A DNA stretch of 64,000 bases from Psoroptes ovis (lineage: Eukaryota > Arthropoda > Arachnida > Sarcoptiformes > Psoroptidae). The notes under the pieces were generated by a model. That model saw only the letters and a list, made by a program, of their open reading frames with translations, made no database searches and was not told the origin of the DNA. Positions 1-13,865 of the stretch are shown piece after piece; the stretch's first letter is position 1; every line of letters begins with the position of its first letter. The DNA is taken from positions 620,001-684,000 of the forward strand of contig PQWQ01000008.1 of assembly GCA_002943765.1 (NCBI GenBank), read 5' to 3'. Made by a program: the position numbers and the translations under genes.

Positions 1-24
1 ATAATTAATAATTATGGTTTTAAT

Positions 25-56
25 TTGATGAATTGATTAATTAATCAATTCATCAA
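25..56. repeat. 32-nt perfect palindrome just past the phosphofructokinase stop
   Basis: Positions 25-40 are the exact reverse complement of 41-56 with no loop (centre TTAA). It lies 13 bp beyond the stop codon, so it would be in the 3' UTR of the minus-strand transcript and could fold as a hairpin. Confidence 0.85.
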
Positions 57-68
57 TTCAAATTAAAA

Positions 69-3000
69 TTATTCTTTATCTAATAATTCAACAAAATGAT
101 GTACAGTTTCATCAACATCTTTCAATTCTAATTGTTCTGGACTAGCTAATGCACGTAATAATGGCCGTAAACGTATCCACCATCGTATTTGTCCGAGACG
201 ATTTCTGATGAATTGTTTTTGATTGATTCGATTTAAATTTGGTTCGAAAAGTCGAAAAACGATTGATCGACAATGTGGAATACAAATTAGAAATAATTAT
301 TGAAACGATAGACGATAATTGAACATTATTAAACATGGTTAAGGGGACAAATAGGAAAGATAAAGAGAAGAGAAAATGATCGAAAATTAATTAATCAAGA
401 GTTGAAAGAGTTAATTAATCGAATAAATCAATTGATCAATCATTGAATATGCTCAAATTTCATATACACATGCACACACACACATTGGAAAATGTGAGGT
501 AAAAGGTCTTGCGAAGGCTTTAAAAGGCTTCAAAAGCTGTTAAAGGGTATGGTGAGGTTAGGATAAAGGGGTTCCAAGGCTGTCAAATTGAGAATTTGAA
601 AAAAAAATGTCATTCAAATGCGAACTTACTTGAAATCTGTTTGTTTTTTAAGCGTTTGAACTGGTGTGAAACGATATTGACGGCCAATCAAACCAAGCAA
701 TACGGCTGTATCTGGTTCTAATGAATTGTAAACAATTGCATCATTATCCGAAAAGATTGGTTTTGAATGTTGATCAAGCTGTCTTTGTAACCAATCGGCT
801 GCTTTTGCTGCTAATTTTGTACCAAAATTACGATCAAATGGTGATGGTGATGCACCTTGTTGCATATGGCCCAATATATTCATACGTGTTGAAAAATTAT
901 CTTTGCCTTCTTCACAATATAATTTATATATGAAATCTGTGGTATAATTTGAATTTGCTTTTTCATTTCTGAATATTTTAAGGTGAAAATTATTAATTAT
1001 TGAAGAATTTAATTGAAAATAAGGGTAGATTTACCTTAAAATCAAACCACGTGTAACACCTTCTTCCATTTTGACATGCATCAAACGAATATCACCGATT
1101 AAATCATTAATATCGAATGGTTCTTCGAATATATAAGCAGCATCAGCGCCACCAGCTAAACCGGCTAATGTAGCCAGATAACCACAATAACCGCCCATAG
1201 TTTCAATGATGAAAACTCTTCGTTTTGTTCCTTGAGCCGATTGTCGAATACGATCACAAATTTCAGTAATTTCATTCAATGCTGTATCGGCACCCAAAGA
1301 AAAATCTGTACCCGGTACATTATTACTGATTGTTGCCGGTATACAACACATTGGCATACGTAATTCAACATATTTGTCACGATTTTCGGCTAAATATAAT
1401 ACCGATTGAAATGATTCAAAACCACCGATCACAAGCAATGCTTGTATACGATATAATCGAAATGTTGCAACAATTTTCTCAATATTCTGATCATTCGGTA
1501 TTGTGCGTCTTGTGCCCAAATTTGCACCACCTTGTCCAACCCAACCACTTACTTCTGACCATGTAATTGGTCGAATATCGCCATGTATGAGACCATCGAA
1601 ACCATCATGTATGGCAAGTACAGTATCACCGCGAAATATACAATTTCGTACGAATGATCGTACAGCAGAATTTATACCGCAACAAGGTGCACCACAATTC
1701 ATTACGGCCAAACGATAACCTTTGTGTTCAATAGCTTTAGGTGCTTCATGTTTTGTCAACATTCGATATGTTTCGAGATTACGTTTGAAACTAATACCAC
1801 GTAATTTTACCGCTTCTTCCCACTGTCTGATTTTCATGGCTTCAGCAACGGATTTTGTCTGTGATTATTTAATAGAAATTTTAGTTTCATTTAGATTGAA
1901 ATAAATTCAAAGATCACTTACACGTTCAACACATTGCATCAACGGTACACGAACAGCTTGATTACCATCCAATGACACGACACATGCTTGTGATTCAGGC
2001 GTTGCTTCCAGCAACGCCAACACAGCTTCAGCACCCATACGTGAACCTAATACACGATCGAATGCGCTCGGGCTACCACCACGTTGTACATGACCCAATA
2101 CAGTAATGCGAGTATCTTGTCCAGTATTCTTCACGATTACATCTTTGACATCTTCAGCTTTGATTTGATTACCATGCATATCGATTGCACCTTCGGCAAC
2201 GATTACAATGTTCAAACGTTTACCAAGTTTTCTTTCCTATTGAGGTAAATTTACAAATTTAAAATCAATGATATCCTTTGAATTCGAATGTTTTGCCATA
2301 CTTGTTCAATTTTGAAACACAAACGTTCACTCCAATCAGCTTCTGGTGGCCATTCAGGTATGAATACGAAATCAGCTTCACTGGCTAATGCAGCCACTAA
2401 TGCTAAATAACCACAATGTCGGCCCATTACTTCTAATATAAATGTACGTTGATGTGATGATGCAGTGGTGACAATAGCATCGATTGCTTCAATAATACGA
2501 TGCAGAGCTGAATCAGTACCGATTGTCATGTCTGTACCGCAAAAATCATTATCGATAGAACCGACCATGCCAACAATATGCAAGTGTTGAACTGTCAATG
2601 CTTTTTCCTTGGTAATTTTTCCTGTGGTTCATTAAATTAAATTTGATTAATTCGAATTATGATCAAACAAATATTCGATAACAAACCTGTATCAACCAAT
2701 TCTTGTACTAATGATTTCCATTCTTGACGAAAGAGATTAGCACCAGTTAAACTGCCATCACCACCGATGACGACTAGATTAGTGATTTCATATTGAATCA
2801 GATTATAAGCAGCCTTTAAACGACCAGCACGTTCACGAAATTCTTTACACCGAGCACTACCAATGACAGTACCACCTTTATGTATAATACCCGATACTGA
2901 TACCCATGATGCTTCAATAATATGATCACCACCATCGACCATACCTTGATAGCCTTCTTTAATAAAATAAACACGGCAACCAAGATAAAGTCCCATACGT

Positions 3001-3230
3001 ACTACGGCACGAACGGCAGCATTCATTCCTTGTGAATCACCACCACTGGTAAATACGCCAATAATTTTACCTTTTTGTACATTTTCCGGTATATTACCTT
3101 CGGTAGATACCGGTAAATCACGTTCATCAATTGTAGACATTGTACGTAAACGATATAAATGTTGTAATTGTTGTGAATGTAAACAAGGTAATGGTGAACG
3201 TAATGGTGGTAATACATCTTCTACTTCCAT
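69..3230 (-). CDS. Pfk: ATP-dependent 6-phosphofructokinase, eukaryotic two-domain type
   Basis: Phosphorylates fructose 6-phosphate to fructose 1,6-bisphosphate, the committed step of cytosolic glycolysis. Exons on the minus strand: 3230-2687, 2621-2302, 2236-1922, 1858-1035, 968-630, 204-69. They join in frame at GT-AG sites to 2478 nt (825 aa); animal enzymes are usually about 780-790 aa. The N-terminal catalytic half carries GGDSQGMN (residues 63-70), IGGDGSLTGA (155-164), the catalytic SIDND segment (203-207; Asp205 and Asp207 fit the bacterial TIDND) and EVMGRHCGYLA. The duplicated C-terminal half has GAPCCGINSAVRS, PATISNNVPGTDFS, ETMGGYCGYLA and LGHMQQG, as expected for the allosteric half. 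The C-terminus ends in DKE before TAA at 69-71. Introns 1-4 are only 63-66 bp; the last is 425 bp. The start is the first in-frame ATG of exon 1; an internal Met31 (MSTIDERD) could also be used, and an upstream coding exon is possible. Identity is very secure. Confidence 0.96.
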
Positions 3231-4232
3231 TCTTTTTTTGATTCAAAAAAACAAACAAAAATAAGACAGTTAATTCAATTAGAACAATTTTCTCCACATT
3301 CATACTCATAAATTATAATTATTGTCAAAAAATAAGGGGGTTAAAAGGGTTATGGGTAAGTAATTATCTCACAAATGATTCAATAAAACCTAGTCAAATA
3401 ATAATAATCTTAAGGTAATATTCCAAGGTAATAGCTTCACAACAAATAGTGCAAAATACTAAATCATTGAGCATCGAGCAAATACACTGAAAATGACATG
3501 TAAATATTTCAAATTGTCAAAATACATTGAAATTGCAAATATAATTAGCGTGCAACGACGATAATTACTTGTAAATATCATTATCAAAATAAAACTTCTT
3601 AGCTCAAAATATAATGAATAAACATAATCATTATTTGTATTCATTCATTTCAATGGTAAATGGTATTCCAGCAAAAATCATTATCACAGATTGTGCTGCA
3701 ATGTTCGTGCAAATAATAAGAAATTTTCACGGAAAAATGTATGAATTTGGCCTAAATTTGGTCTAAATTTCTTTGAATTTCCATGCCTCAAAAACTAGCT
3801 TCAATAAGTAAAGGGTTATTAATTTTTCAAGGAAAATAAATTGGGCAAATTTGCTTAATTGCTTAAAGGTGTACCCTTTCTTTCCCTTTTTAAATAATTT
3901 AGCCATTTTACATTTGGTAAACATTCGGTAATTTGGTACATCAAATTGGGGCCCAAAGATGCTAATGGGTTAACGAGGTTCTTTGGGCTTCTTCTAATTT
4001 GTTTCTTGTTTTATGATAATTTTCATAATTATAATAATTTGTAATTAGTTTAATTACAATCATTAATTATCATAAATTATTATGAAAATAATGAATACAT
4101 TAATTACAACTAATTAATTATCATTCATAGGATCGAATCAATTTGGAAAATCAAGGGAACATCCTTAACAAACAAAATGAATCAAAGTTCAAAGGTAAAT
4201 ACGTGATTTCAAAAAAAAATTTTTGTATTTAC

Positions 4233-4378
4233 TTTTTATTGGAAGTAGTTGCTGATTGATTACTGTTACCATCGTTGCTACTATTGTTGTTGTTGTTGAC
4301 GGTAGTATTCGAATCAATATTATTATTATTATTATTTATTTGATCACTATTATTGGATCTGTTTTGATCTTCCATCAT
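4233..4378 (-). CDS. candidate upstream coding exon of phosphofructokinase
   Basis: A minus-strand reading frame starts with two adjacent ATGs (4376-4378 and 4373-4375) and encodes about 48 Asn/Ser/Asp-rich residues, then reaches AA|GTAAATAC, a plausible donor. Spliced to the AG at 3232-3233, the leftover AA plus the A at 3231 makes a Lys codon directly in frame with the ATG at 3230. This would add 49 low-complexity residues to the enzyme. Without splicing the frame stops at once (AAG TAA). The phase match supports the model, but one frame in three would match by chance, so this is tentative. The alternative is 5' UTR or noncoding repeat. Confidence 0.35.
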
Positions 4379-6556
4379 TGATTGAACGTGATTATTATTA
4401 TTATTGAAAAAATAATTAAAAATTTCGATTAATTTTTTTCAATTGTAATCAATTAATTTTAATTGTAATTAACTAAAAACATTCACTGAAATCGTAATTC
4501 ACGATCAAAATAGCTTTCAAAAAAAAAAAATTGAACTCAAATATCATTTGATAAATATACACATCTGATTTTTGCAAAAAACAAAACAAAAACAAAGCAG
4601 AAATTTAAAAATTTTTCCAAAATTTACAAATCACATTCAAAATAAGACAAATCTTCTTCTTCTTTTTCTTTGAAAGATAAATGAAAACAGATTTTTGAAT
4701 TAGACATATATATTAAGACATTCATAGATTAATACAAAGTGTATATCAGTGTTTGTATATCGTTTCACATACACACACACACATACAATGATGATACAAA
4801 GACACTTGAACACGAAATACGATTACAAAGACAGCTTAAAATCAAAAAAAAACAAACAACCGAAATTCAATATATAAAATCCGTATATCACAAGTAAAAT
4901 ACAAAGAACAAAATAAGGTCAACAGCAATCACAACAAAACAACAACAACCAGTGTTGATCCGGTGTATTTGTCATCATCATCATCATTCAAAGAATAATC
5001 ATGAATGATGATGATGATGATGACAATGAATTTGTATTACAAGTTGTAAAGTATTGTAATTCAATAATCATTCATTATTTGATTCAATTCTTTTGAATGT
5101 ATTGTATTCTAATGGAAATTAGAATCGAATATTTGAGAATAATAACAATGTATTTGTATCTGTGCATTTGTGAATGATAATACACATGTATTTGGTTGAC
5201 AAATATATCACAAAGTTGCACGTATTGCTTATCACTTGTACGTGTATTTTGTATTTGTATATAATTAGTATATTGTATTTTAATTTAATCATAATCATGT
5301 GCATTTGATTAAAACACCATCAACATCGTCTACCATTGTCATCATCATGATTATCACCAAGCAGCTACAACAAACAGCTACAACAGAGATTCTTTTGGCT
5401 GATGACAATTATAACGATGGATTAAAAATCAGAAAACATTTCACTATGGATTATAAAGATTATAAATTCAAATTTAAATTTGTTTTCAATTTAAATTAAT
5501 TTCAAATTTTTAAAAAAACTTTAAAATCTAATCATTGTTTATTTCGTATTTTAAATTTTCAATCTTAAAAAAAATAATCTGAACTTATGAATGAAATGTT
5601 TTCAATCATTCATTATGTTTCGTTCAATGTAACACCAACATGCACTGATCAATATGATCATCAAATGTATATCATCGTAAAACATTATGGTTGTAATCAA
5701 TTGATCAATCAATCAAACGTTAAATATTGGAATCAATTACATTTGATTGATTGCGGTGATTGATTGATAATTGATTCGAAATAAATCAATTTACAATCAA
5801 TTTACAATCAAATAAGTACCAGAAATTCACAATTTACAATCAATCAACTGTATTATCACCACTGAAAATCAAATTTCCTTCCAAAAATGATTCAAAATTG
5901 ATTTGATTCGATTTCAACTATTTTTTTTCCTTTGATGATTAGATAAATGACAGTATTTTCAATTTTTTCAATTTGTGTGTTGACAAATTCGTCAAACACA
6001 CACAAAATGTCATGATTAATCATTATGATAAGTCAATTTTTCAAGAAATTTATGAACCAATAAACTAATAAACTAATTCATAAATCAATTGATTCGTCAA
6101 GATCTTATCGAACTGATTTGATTTTCTTTAAGACTCTGTCATCATACCTAGCTACTTTTGGCGGTCTTCGGCTGTCAGTGTCGGTGTCGGCGGTGGTGGT
6201 GTAGTGGATGGCGGCGGCAGCAGGCTGATGATCAATGATTGCAGCTGATTTAAGATGATAATTTCAATGAATTTCGAAGATTTTTGAAAGGTTCTACTTG
6301 AAGTGAATTAAGTGAAATATTTTTCGGGTTAATTCGATTCGAATTAATTCAAATTATTGTGTAATTATTATTATTAAGTCTTATTGTGACAATTATGCCA
6401 AAATATTCATTTGTTTGATGATCGTTTTATCACAAACAACAATCAACAATAGTAACTATAACAAACAACAACAACAAACAATGATAATCATTATTAGTGC
6501 TATTATTATGACCTTGAATGAATAAATGAATGATAAATTGATAAATTTATGAAGAT

Positions 6557-6577
6557 ACACACACACACACACACACA
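6557..6577. repeat. (AC)n microsatellite
   Basis: About ten uninterrupted AC repeats. Confidence 0.9.
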
Positions 6578-6896
6578 AAGACAAGTAAAATATAAAATTA
6601 ATTGTAATTACATATGAATGAATGTATATGAATTTATGTGAATATATCAATGTATATAAATGTATAAATAATATAATTATACAAAATCGAAGCCAGACAA
6701 AACAAAAAGTCAAGTCACAATTCTGTCAGAAAAAAAAAATGAAAAAATTCCCGACATTGAACAATTGTCTATATGTGCATGTGTATATACCGATATATAT
6801 ATACGTGTATATCATCAATATATATTATACGCGTGTATAGACTATAGTCAAACATATATACATGTATAAAGATTTTAAAATATGTAAACAAATATA

Positions 6897-6976
6897 TTAG
6901 GTTGTCCGAAAAGTTTTTGTCGATTATATCGTAGGAAATTATGTGAAAATCGGCAAGAACTTATCGGACAGCCTAA
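6897..6976. mobile_element. mariner-like miniature element, TATATCGTAG class
   Basis: 80 bp. Starts TTAGGTTGTCCGAAAAGTT, ends GGACAGCCTAA, and is flanked by TA on both sides. Interior has the class motif GATTATATCGTAG. No coding capacity. Confidence 0.88.
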
Positions 6977-7203
6977 TACATAAGTGTCAATCATAAATCA
7001 TATGTATGTGTGTATATTCTGTGTATATATACCACATGTGTATATGTGTATGGGTTCATATATATGTCTGAGTATAAATATGAATGACAATAGCGATGAT
7101 TTAACAAATGATAATAATATAGTAAATTGAATTAGATAGTAGTAATGACGAGTCCATGGTTTCCGATTGATTCGGTGGATGAATAAATAAATATAAAAAA
7201 AAA

Positions 7204-7624
7204 TTAACCCTTTACGCTCGACAATGATAGTGTCATTCTATTGCGAAACTATGACAATTGTGGTGCCTGCTAAGCGCCTGTCGAGTGCACAGTATTGTTT
7301 TTCTACTGTTTGTATTTGTATACACATGAATAGATAATTATATAGAACAGCGTGTATATGCATTGATTTGAAAATGATAAACAAACAATTGAAATTCTAT
7401 ATAATTATATATAATGAATAATACATAGGTATTCACACATATACACGAATATTCTATAGATTTATATAATCTGTATACCGTATACTGCTTGTGTAATTCG
7501 GTGCAAGAATTGTCGAAAATTGCAAATGATAAAATACCAAAAACTTGATTAAAAATCCGACAGATGGCAGCACTTTGTCCATTGCAAAATTCAAAAATAT
7601 CAAACGGTTAAATGAAAGGGTTAA
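7204..7624. mobile_element. piggyBac-like element, TTAA flanked
   Basis: About 421 bp bounded by TTAA, with CCCTTT at the left inner edge and AAAGGG at the right, as in piggyBac termini. The left 80 bp contain a CTCGACA...TGTCGAGTG inverted repeat that recurs near 39498. No transposase frame. Confidence 0.5.
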
Positions 7625-7974
7625 ACAACAAAAAAATCATCAAAGAAAACAAATGAAATAATAATTATTCTTACAAAAAAAGAAACAAGAAAAAATACTG
7701 TCAAATTGTCAAATAAAAGAATTTATCAATTTTCTTAAACATTTCTTCAAATTTTTCATATGTCAAATTCAATCTAGGAGCAGAAACGAAAAAAATGTCA
7801 TATTCATATGTTACAAGAAAAAAAATTTTCATGAAATGTGACAATCAAATCAACTTATTCATTCATTCATCTGCTAAAATTCTTGAGAAAATTTCCCCAG
7901 GAAAACAAGAAAAAAATTCCTAAGAATTTTTCTCGAATAACTGTCAACCCTTTCAAAAATGATGGCAAATATTC

Positions 7975-8120
7975 CCATCTCAAACCCTTTCAAATACCCC
8001 CTTTAAAGTATTCTTTGAAGCCACCACCCTCTGAAACCTCCTTTGAAACCACTGTTTGGAACTCCCTTTGAAATACCCCATCGAGGGACCCTTTGAAACC
8101 CCCCAAGAAACCTTTCAAAA
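7975..8120. repeat. degenerate CCCTTTGAAA repeat cluster
   Basis: Loose repetition of CCCTTTGAAA-type words, similar in wording to the 12-mers of the 70-bp satellite at 30238-31250. Six-frame openings here are by-products of this periodicity. Confidence 0.4.
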
Positions 8121-8391
8121 GTTTCAGCCATCGATTCGGTCGTCTTTTTTCTTTGATTTTTTTCGCCGATTTCGGCTGTCCAACGTATACGTCACACATG
8201 TGTCAGACGTCTTACCATTTGATTACCAAAAAAAAAAAAAAAAAAAACAATAAACTTGTAAACAACCAAACTTTGTAAACAATGGTAAAGGGTTAATTTG
8301 AGTAGAAATAGGAGAAACAAACAAAGGGAAAAATTAATTTCCGTTAATCGATTTTTTGATTTTGTGACAGCACAAAAAAAAATTGAAATTA

Positions 8392-8471
8392 TTAGACTGT
8401 CCGGAAAGTTCTGGCCGATTTTCATGTGCAAATCTATTCGAATAAGCGAATGAACTTTTCGGACAACCTAA
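8392..8471. mobile_element. mariner-like miniature element, AAGCGAATGAAC class
   Basis: 80 bp. TTAGACTGTCCGGAAAGTTC at the left, AACTTTTCGGACAACCTAA at the right. Left TA present, right flank TG, so one side has changed. Confidence 0.82.
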
Positions 8472-9820
8472 TGTATATGTCTGTTTGTCTTTATTTCAAT
8501 CTATTCGGAATCGTTGATCGTTGATTCTGTGAATGTCGTTGATGACCGAATAAACAAAAACAAAACAAAGAAATACGACAAATTCTCGTGATTCTCGTGA
8601 ATTCTGACCATTGTTTCTTGGCGAAATTCTTTGGAATGAAATCAAGAATTTCAAACGGAATTTCGAGCGAAATTTCATTTCGAAATCAAAAAGTTTACTT
8701 TTCTCTGTTTGATTTCTTTTGATTGTAGCAATTTCTTCTCTTGATTTATGTTTGATTTCTGTTTGAAATTGTAACAATTTCATTTTGTTACAATTTGGCT
8801 ACAATTGTTTTATTTGATTTCTCTGAACTTTCAAAGGTACAAACCTTTGTTTTTTTGCGAAAGAATCGAAATAAATGTTGAAGCCAAAAGGGTTGAAATG
8901 TCAAAAATGAAATATTTAAAGGAAATCAGAGGAAAATCAAGGAAAAATCAAAGGAATCAAGGTCTAGAGGTTTTGACAGAAAAACAAAATTCAAAAATTC
9001 TTGAAGAGCCGTCCAAACAATTTGTGACCATTTTTCGGGTAAATTTTGGTCAATAATCAAATAATAAGCACAAATTGTGTTCCATTTAGAACCAAACTGA
9101 ATGATTGGACCTAAATATTCAAGCAGCCTAAAGATTTTAGATTCTAGGACCATCAAGACCTTGTAATGATTCGAATTTCATCCAGGGTCCACCGTTTCAC
9201 CAAGAATTTGTCCATTTATTCTGTTATCTTTGATATTTAATCATTTGATTCGATTCATATTAATAAGCCAATCAATCAAAAAATTTTCAAAGAATCTTGG
9301 CCCCTTTTGGCCCCAGGTCCTTGGGTTTTCATGGCTGGATAGTGTCTTAGAAGCTCCGGAGAAAAGCCCACCACTAAACCGACCAACTAAATGAGGAACA
9401 TTCAATGAGATATTTCTGCGTATTCAAAGGACCAAAGATGCGTTTCGGGGACCGATTCATATTTTTGGTTTTCTTAGGGCCCATGGACCAAATCATTTCT
9501 TATCCAAATCTTCCTTTTCTTCTTTGGTTCCCTAAATTGTCAACGATATTCGTTGTGGGAACAAAAAAAATAAACTTTTTCTTGGACCCTTGGATTCTTA
9601 GATTTCCAAATAGTGCCAAGTATCATTGGCTTTGTAATGATGATCATTTTCATTCTTGATCATCATATAACCAGGGCCATCATCATCATCATCATTATTA
9701 TCAATTGATCATTATTCAAAAAAATCAAAAATTCAAATATCATAAACTTGTCAAACACAGATTATCGATTATTATTCGATATTATTATTGTCATTGAATA
9801 TCATTGATGATCATTATTTA

Positions 9821-9913
9821 ATTTGGTTGTCCAAAAAATTCGTTCGCATCGATTCGCATTGAAATCAATGAAAAATGAGTTCAAAAAACCGCCAGAACTT
9901 TTCGTACAACTAA
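9821..9913. mobile_element. diverged mariner-like miniature element
   Basis: Left end TTGGTTGTCCAAAAAATTC and right end GAACTTTTCGTACAACTAA pair with mismatches over about 20 bp; about 93 bp in all. Confidence 0.65.
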
Positions 9914-10212
9914 TTCAGCATTCAATTTATCAATGATATATCAGTTTATTTATCTATATTTATTTAAGGCGATATTTACGTACAACAACAATGACAATTT
10001 CAAACAATTTCAAATGATTAAACATGTGAAAATATCTTTCATTCAATTTAAATTCAATTCGATTGGATTTTAATTTGAATTTAAATTTTACTTTCACTTT
10101 GAATTCTAAACTTGGAATTTTCAAACATATTTATCATCATGATAATCATCACAATAATCATCAATGAAAATCGACTCCGATGAATCAAAATTACCAAGCG
10201 CCAATTAAACTA

Positions 10213-10292
10213 TTGGACTGTCCGAAAAGTTATTGAAGAATCAGCGGTAATAAGTCAATGGGGGAAGCGTCATGAACTTTTCGGACAATCGA
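10213..10292. mobile_element. diverged mariner-like miniature element
   Basis: TTGGACTGTCCGAAAAGTT pairs with GAACTTTTCGGACAAT; TA on both flanks. Confidence 0.75.
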
Positions 10293-10508
10293 TATTACAT
10301 ATCAATGGAAAAAAATACGAATATTTTTTGAGAAAAAAATAAATAAATTTTGAAATATTTATGAAAATGTGAAATATTGAAAATATTTGAAAAATATTAA
10401 ATAAATAAAATTTCGATTTAAATTTAAAATATTTTTCATTTCATTTTATTTATTTTTCAATGATGAATCACTTGTCAAGGATTATTATTATTATTGAATT
10501 TATATTTA

Positions 10509-10589
10509 TTAGGTTGTCCCATAAGTTCTTGCCGTTTTTTGGATGGAAAAAAAATTCAAAAAACGGCAAGAACTTATTGGACAACCCAA
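10509..10589. mobile_element. mariner-like miniature element, CCCATAAGTT class
   Basis: 81 bp. TTAGGTTGTCCCATAAGTT at the left and near-complementary right end ending ACAACCCAA; TA both sides. Nearly the whole element folds as one hairpin. Confidence 0.88.
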
Positions 10590-12419
10590 TATAAATGATT
10601 ATTATTGAAATCATTATTATTACATGATTTACTTGTCAATTGTATAAATGGTACTTGTCAATAAATAACTTAACATTACATCAAATCATCAAATAAATAA
10701 ATAAATAATGCGCAACAATAAAAAAAAATTCAAAGTTGGTCATGGTATTTGTGGATTTTAGGGGATATTTTTCCAATTATTGAAAATATTGAAATAATAC
10801 CGACAAACAAATAAATGTTTAAAAGCCCCTGGGTCCATACCCTTGTAGACCCATTCGGCAAAATGAATTTTCAAATTTCACCAAATGTCACCGAATCGGA
10901 CCTGTGAAAAGGAGGAAATTCAAAAATTTCGTGCCGAATTCTGTACAGAATTCTGTGAATGGCTCCATCAGTCGCTCGGGTTCTCCCCTGACAAAATCGT
11001 CCACAAATGAAATGTCCAAAGACTTTTGATCGAAATTTTTCTCAAAGAAAAGAATTTCATTTAAAAGTGAAATTTCCATTCAAATCAACATGAAAATTAT
11101 TATTATTTTCTTTCGTTTATTTGTTGTCATTGTTGCTGTTTGTCATTGGTTTATGGTTGTTGGTATTTTTCAAACAGTTTTCTTTGAAATTTTGAAAAAT
11201 AAAAAGAATGAACAGAATTTGCGAAATTCAAAATTTCAAAGTTTCAGGATTCTGGACCAAGAAAAAACATTTCTTAGGTTCTCAGATCCTGAGTACCTGA
11301 GATATTCTTGGATATATTCTTAGATCATTTCATAAAGAATATCGAATAAATGATTATTTGAATTCGATTTCATTTCGATTCATTTTGATTTCAATGTTCA
11401 AAATTCTTCAAATTTCAATTCATCAAAAATTGAATTCAAAATTCAAAGAATTGAAAATCTTTCATTTCATTTTTTCCCACAAATAAACCAGGGAACTTTC
11501 AAAAAAAATAGTCCTTTTGAAAGAATTTTTAAAATTTGAAAAAATGGAAATTTCTCAAAAATTTGTAAATCTCAATTTCAAATGAAAGAAATTCAATACA
11601 TAATATACATATTGGGGTCTGAAAATAGAGGGAACAAAGGGGCGAGAAATAATATTCCAGCCCTATTATCACATTTCAAGGCTATTTTTTCTCCTAAAAT
11701 TTTCTTGGGCTGAAAATGAAAATGTCCAATCGGTCAATATGGATGATTTGAATGAAATTTCTGAAATTTTGAATTGAAATTTCTGGGAAATTTTCCTTGG
11801 GAAATTTCCCGAAAATAACTTTGATATTTGCCCCCTATTTTAACCCCCCAGTTTCCACCCTTAAAAATGATTTTTGAAATAAAATTCATAAAATATTTTT
11901 TCACTCATTCATCATTCATTCATTTTGTTTTGAATTCCGGTTTGACAATTGTCATTGGATATTGTTTTTTGGGAATGAAGAATTTGAATTTTGAATTTTT
12001 GATTTATGATTTTTGAATTTCGAGAAATTTTACGGAATTTTTTTCCGGAATTTTTTGCAGAATTTTTTACTAAATTTCCAGAATTTCAAATTTCATTTCG
12101 AATCATTTATTCAATTTTGGATGCATCAATCATTGAATGTAATCGAAACAGAGAAAACAGAAAACGCAAGGGTGAAAAAAGGGTTAAAGTCAATTTTCTA
12201 AAGTTTTTTTTTCGAAAAATTTCTCAGAAAATTTCCTGTAAAATTCCCCATATTGAAATACTTTGAATCATTTCAATTGTTTCACATTTGTTTTACATTC
12301 ACTCAATTTATTCTTATTCTGAATTTATTCTTATGTCTCATTTTGTAAATAAAAAATTAATTGAGCAAATAACAACGAAAATCACATAATTAATTATTCG
12401 ACAAATAAAAATGTCAATA

Positions 12420-12502
12420 TTAGGTTGTCCCATAAGTTCTTGCCGTTTTTTAGAATGAAAAAAAAATCTAAAAAACCGGCAAGAACTTATGGGACAACCT
12501 AA
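12420..12502. mobile_element. mariner-like miniature element, CCCATAAGTT class
   Basis: 83 bp, TA flanked. The GTCCCATAAGTTCTTGCCG arm is matched by its full reverse complement at the right. A clean young-looking copy. Confidence 0.9.
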
Positions 12503-13783
12503 TATTTATTTTCAAAAATAATGAACCTCAAAACAATTTTATCGAAATTTTTTAATTGAATTACTTCATTATTTATCAAAATTGAAGCACCAATATAGAC
12601 AAATGATTAATGTGCTTGGAATGTATCTGGACAAATTTAAGATTTGAGAACCAAATTAATTGAAAAATTTGAATTTTCAAAATAATAAATCAATGTTTTG
12701 GTAATTGAATGAATGATAATTTAAATCTTCTTAAAGAAGTAAGAAAGAGCATTTAAATTGAATTCAAATCAAAATTCAAATTCAAATTCACAATATTCTG
12801 AATATTCGATGCATGTTATAATCAGATGTATGATTTCATATATGAATTATCAATCGTTAATGTACATATTTGAAATTTCCAAAAAAAAAAGTTTTTGTTC
12901 AATTATTTGATTGGCATTTCCTTTTGGTGTTGATATTGATTTGAACAAACAAACTTTTCGGACAATTCAATCGATGAATATATGTTTGATATTGGCTGTG
13001 AATGTCATCGTTTATGACCCACTTTTATTTCCATTGATTTCAAAAATGTTCATCGAAATATTTGAAAATATATTTATTTATTCAATCAAATCACATTCAC
13101 AATTATCATCAATAAATTCCATATCAACAAATGTGTGAATCAAAGAAAATTTTCAATTTAAAAAATTTTATTTGTCATTGATCAAATCAATCAATTAATT
13201 GATTGATTTGATTTGATTCAATTGATTTGGTTCGATTTATTTGATTGATTGATTGATGAATAAACGGATGGTTGAATGTTTGCGATGAATGGTTGAATGG
13301 ATCCATTTACAAATGCAATAAGCAAATAAACAAATGGATCGAATAGATCGATCAATATACAAACAGATAGAATAGATCAATGAATAAATAAATAATAAAT
13401 AAATAAACAAATACGAATCGAAAATGTCAAATGTGAACATCACCACGAAGCTCCAATGGTGCCTGACGGGCACCATTACTATCATTGATTATCATTAGAT
13501 AATCAATAGCTTTCATCATCATCATCATCATCATTTGTTGTAATTCATTTAAAATTCTTGGATCATCATTCGATCATTCTTATTCTTTATTCATTCCGGA
13601 AACACAATTGATGATTCATTTAGGGAATTTATTCAAGAAATTCTTGGATTCGGAATTCATTCTTGGAATTTCATTTTTTCCTTTAAGAAATTCTTGCATT
13701 TTTTTTTCTCCATGAAAAATATATTTTCTTAAAAGTTGTATTCTTTTCATTCTTCATTTCCATGAATTTATTTACATGTATTA

Positions 13784-13865
13784 TTAGGTTGTCCGAAAAG
13801 TTTTTGCCGATTATTTCGTGAAGTAAAACATGAGAAAATCGGCCAAAACTTATCGGACAACCTAA
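13784..13865. mobile_element. mariner-like miniature element, GATTAT class
   Basis: 82 bp, TA flanked, TTAGGTTGTCC to GGACAACCTAA. Confidence 0.88.

Noticed and set aside
12952..12970. ACTTTTCGGACAATTCAAT as a complete mariner-like element
   Set aside because: Only one end is recognisable; no convincing left arm nearby.
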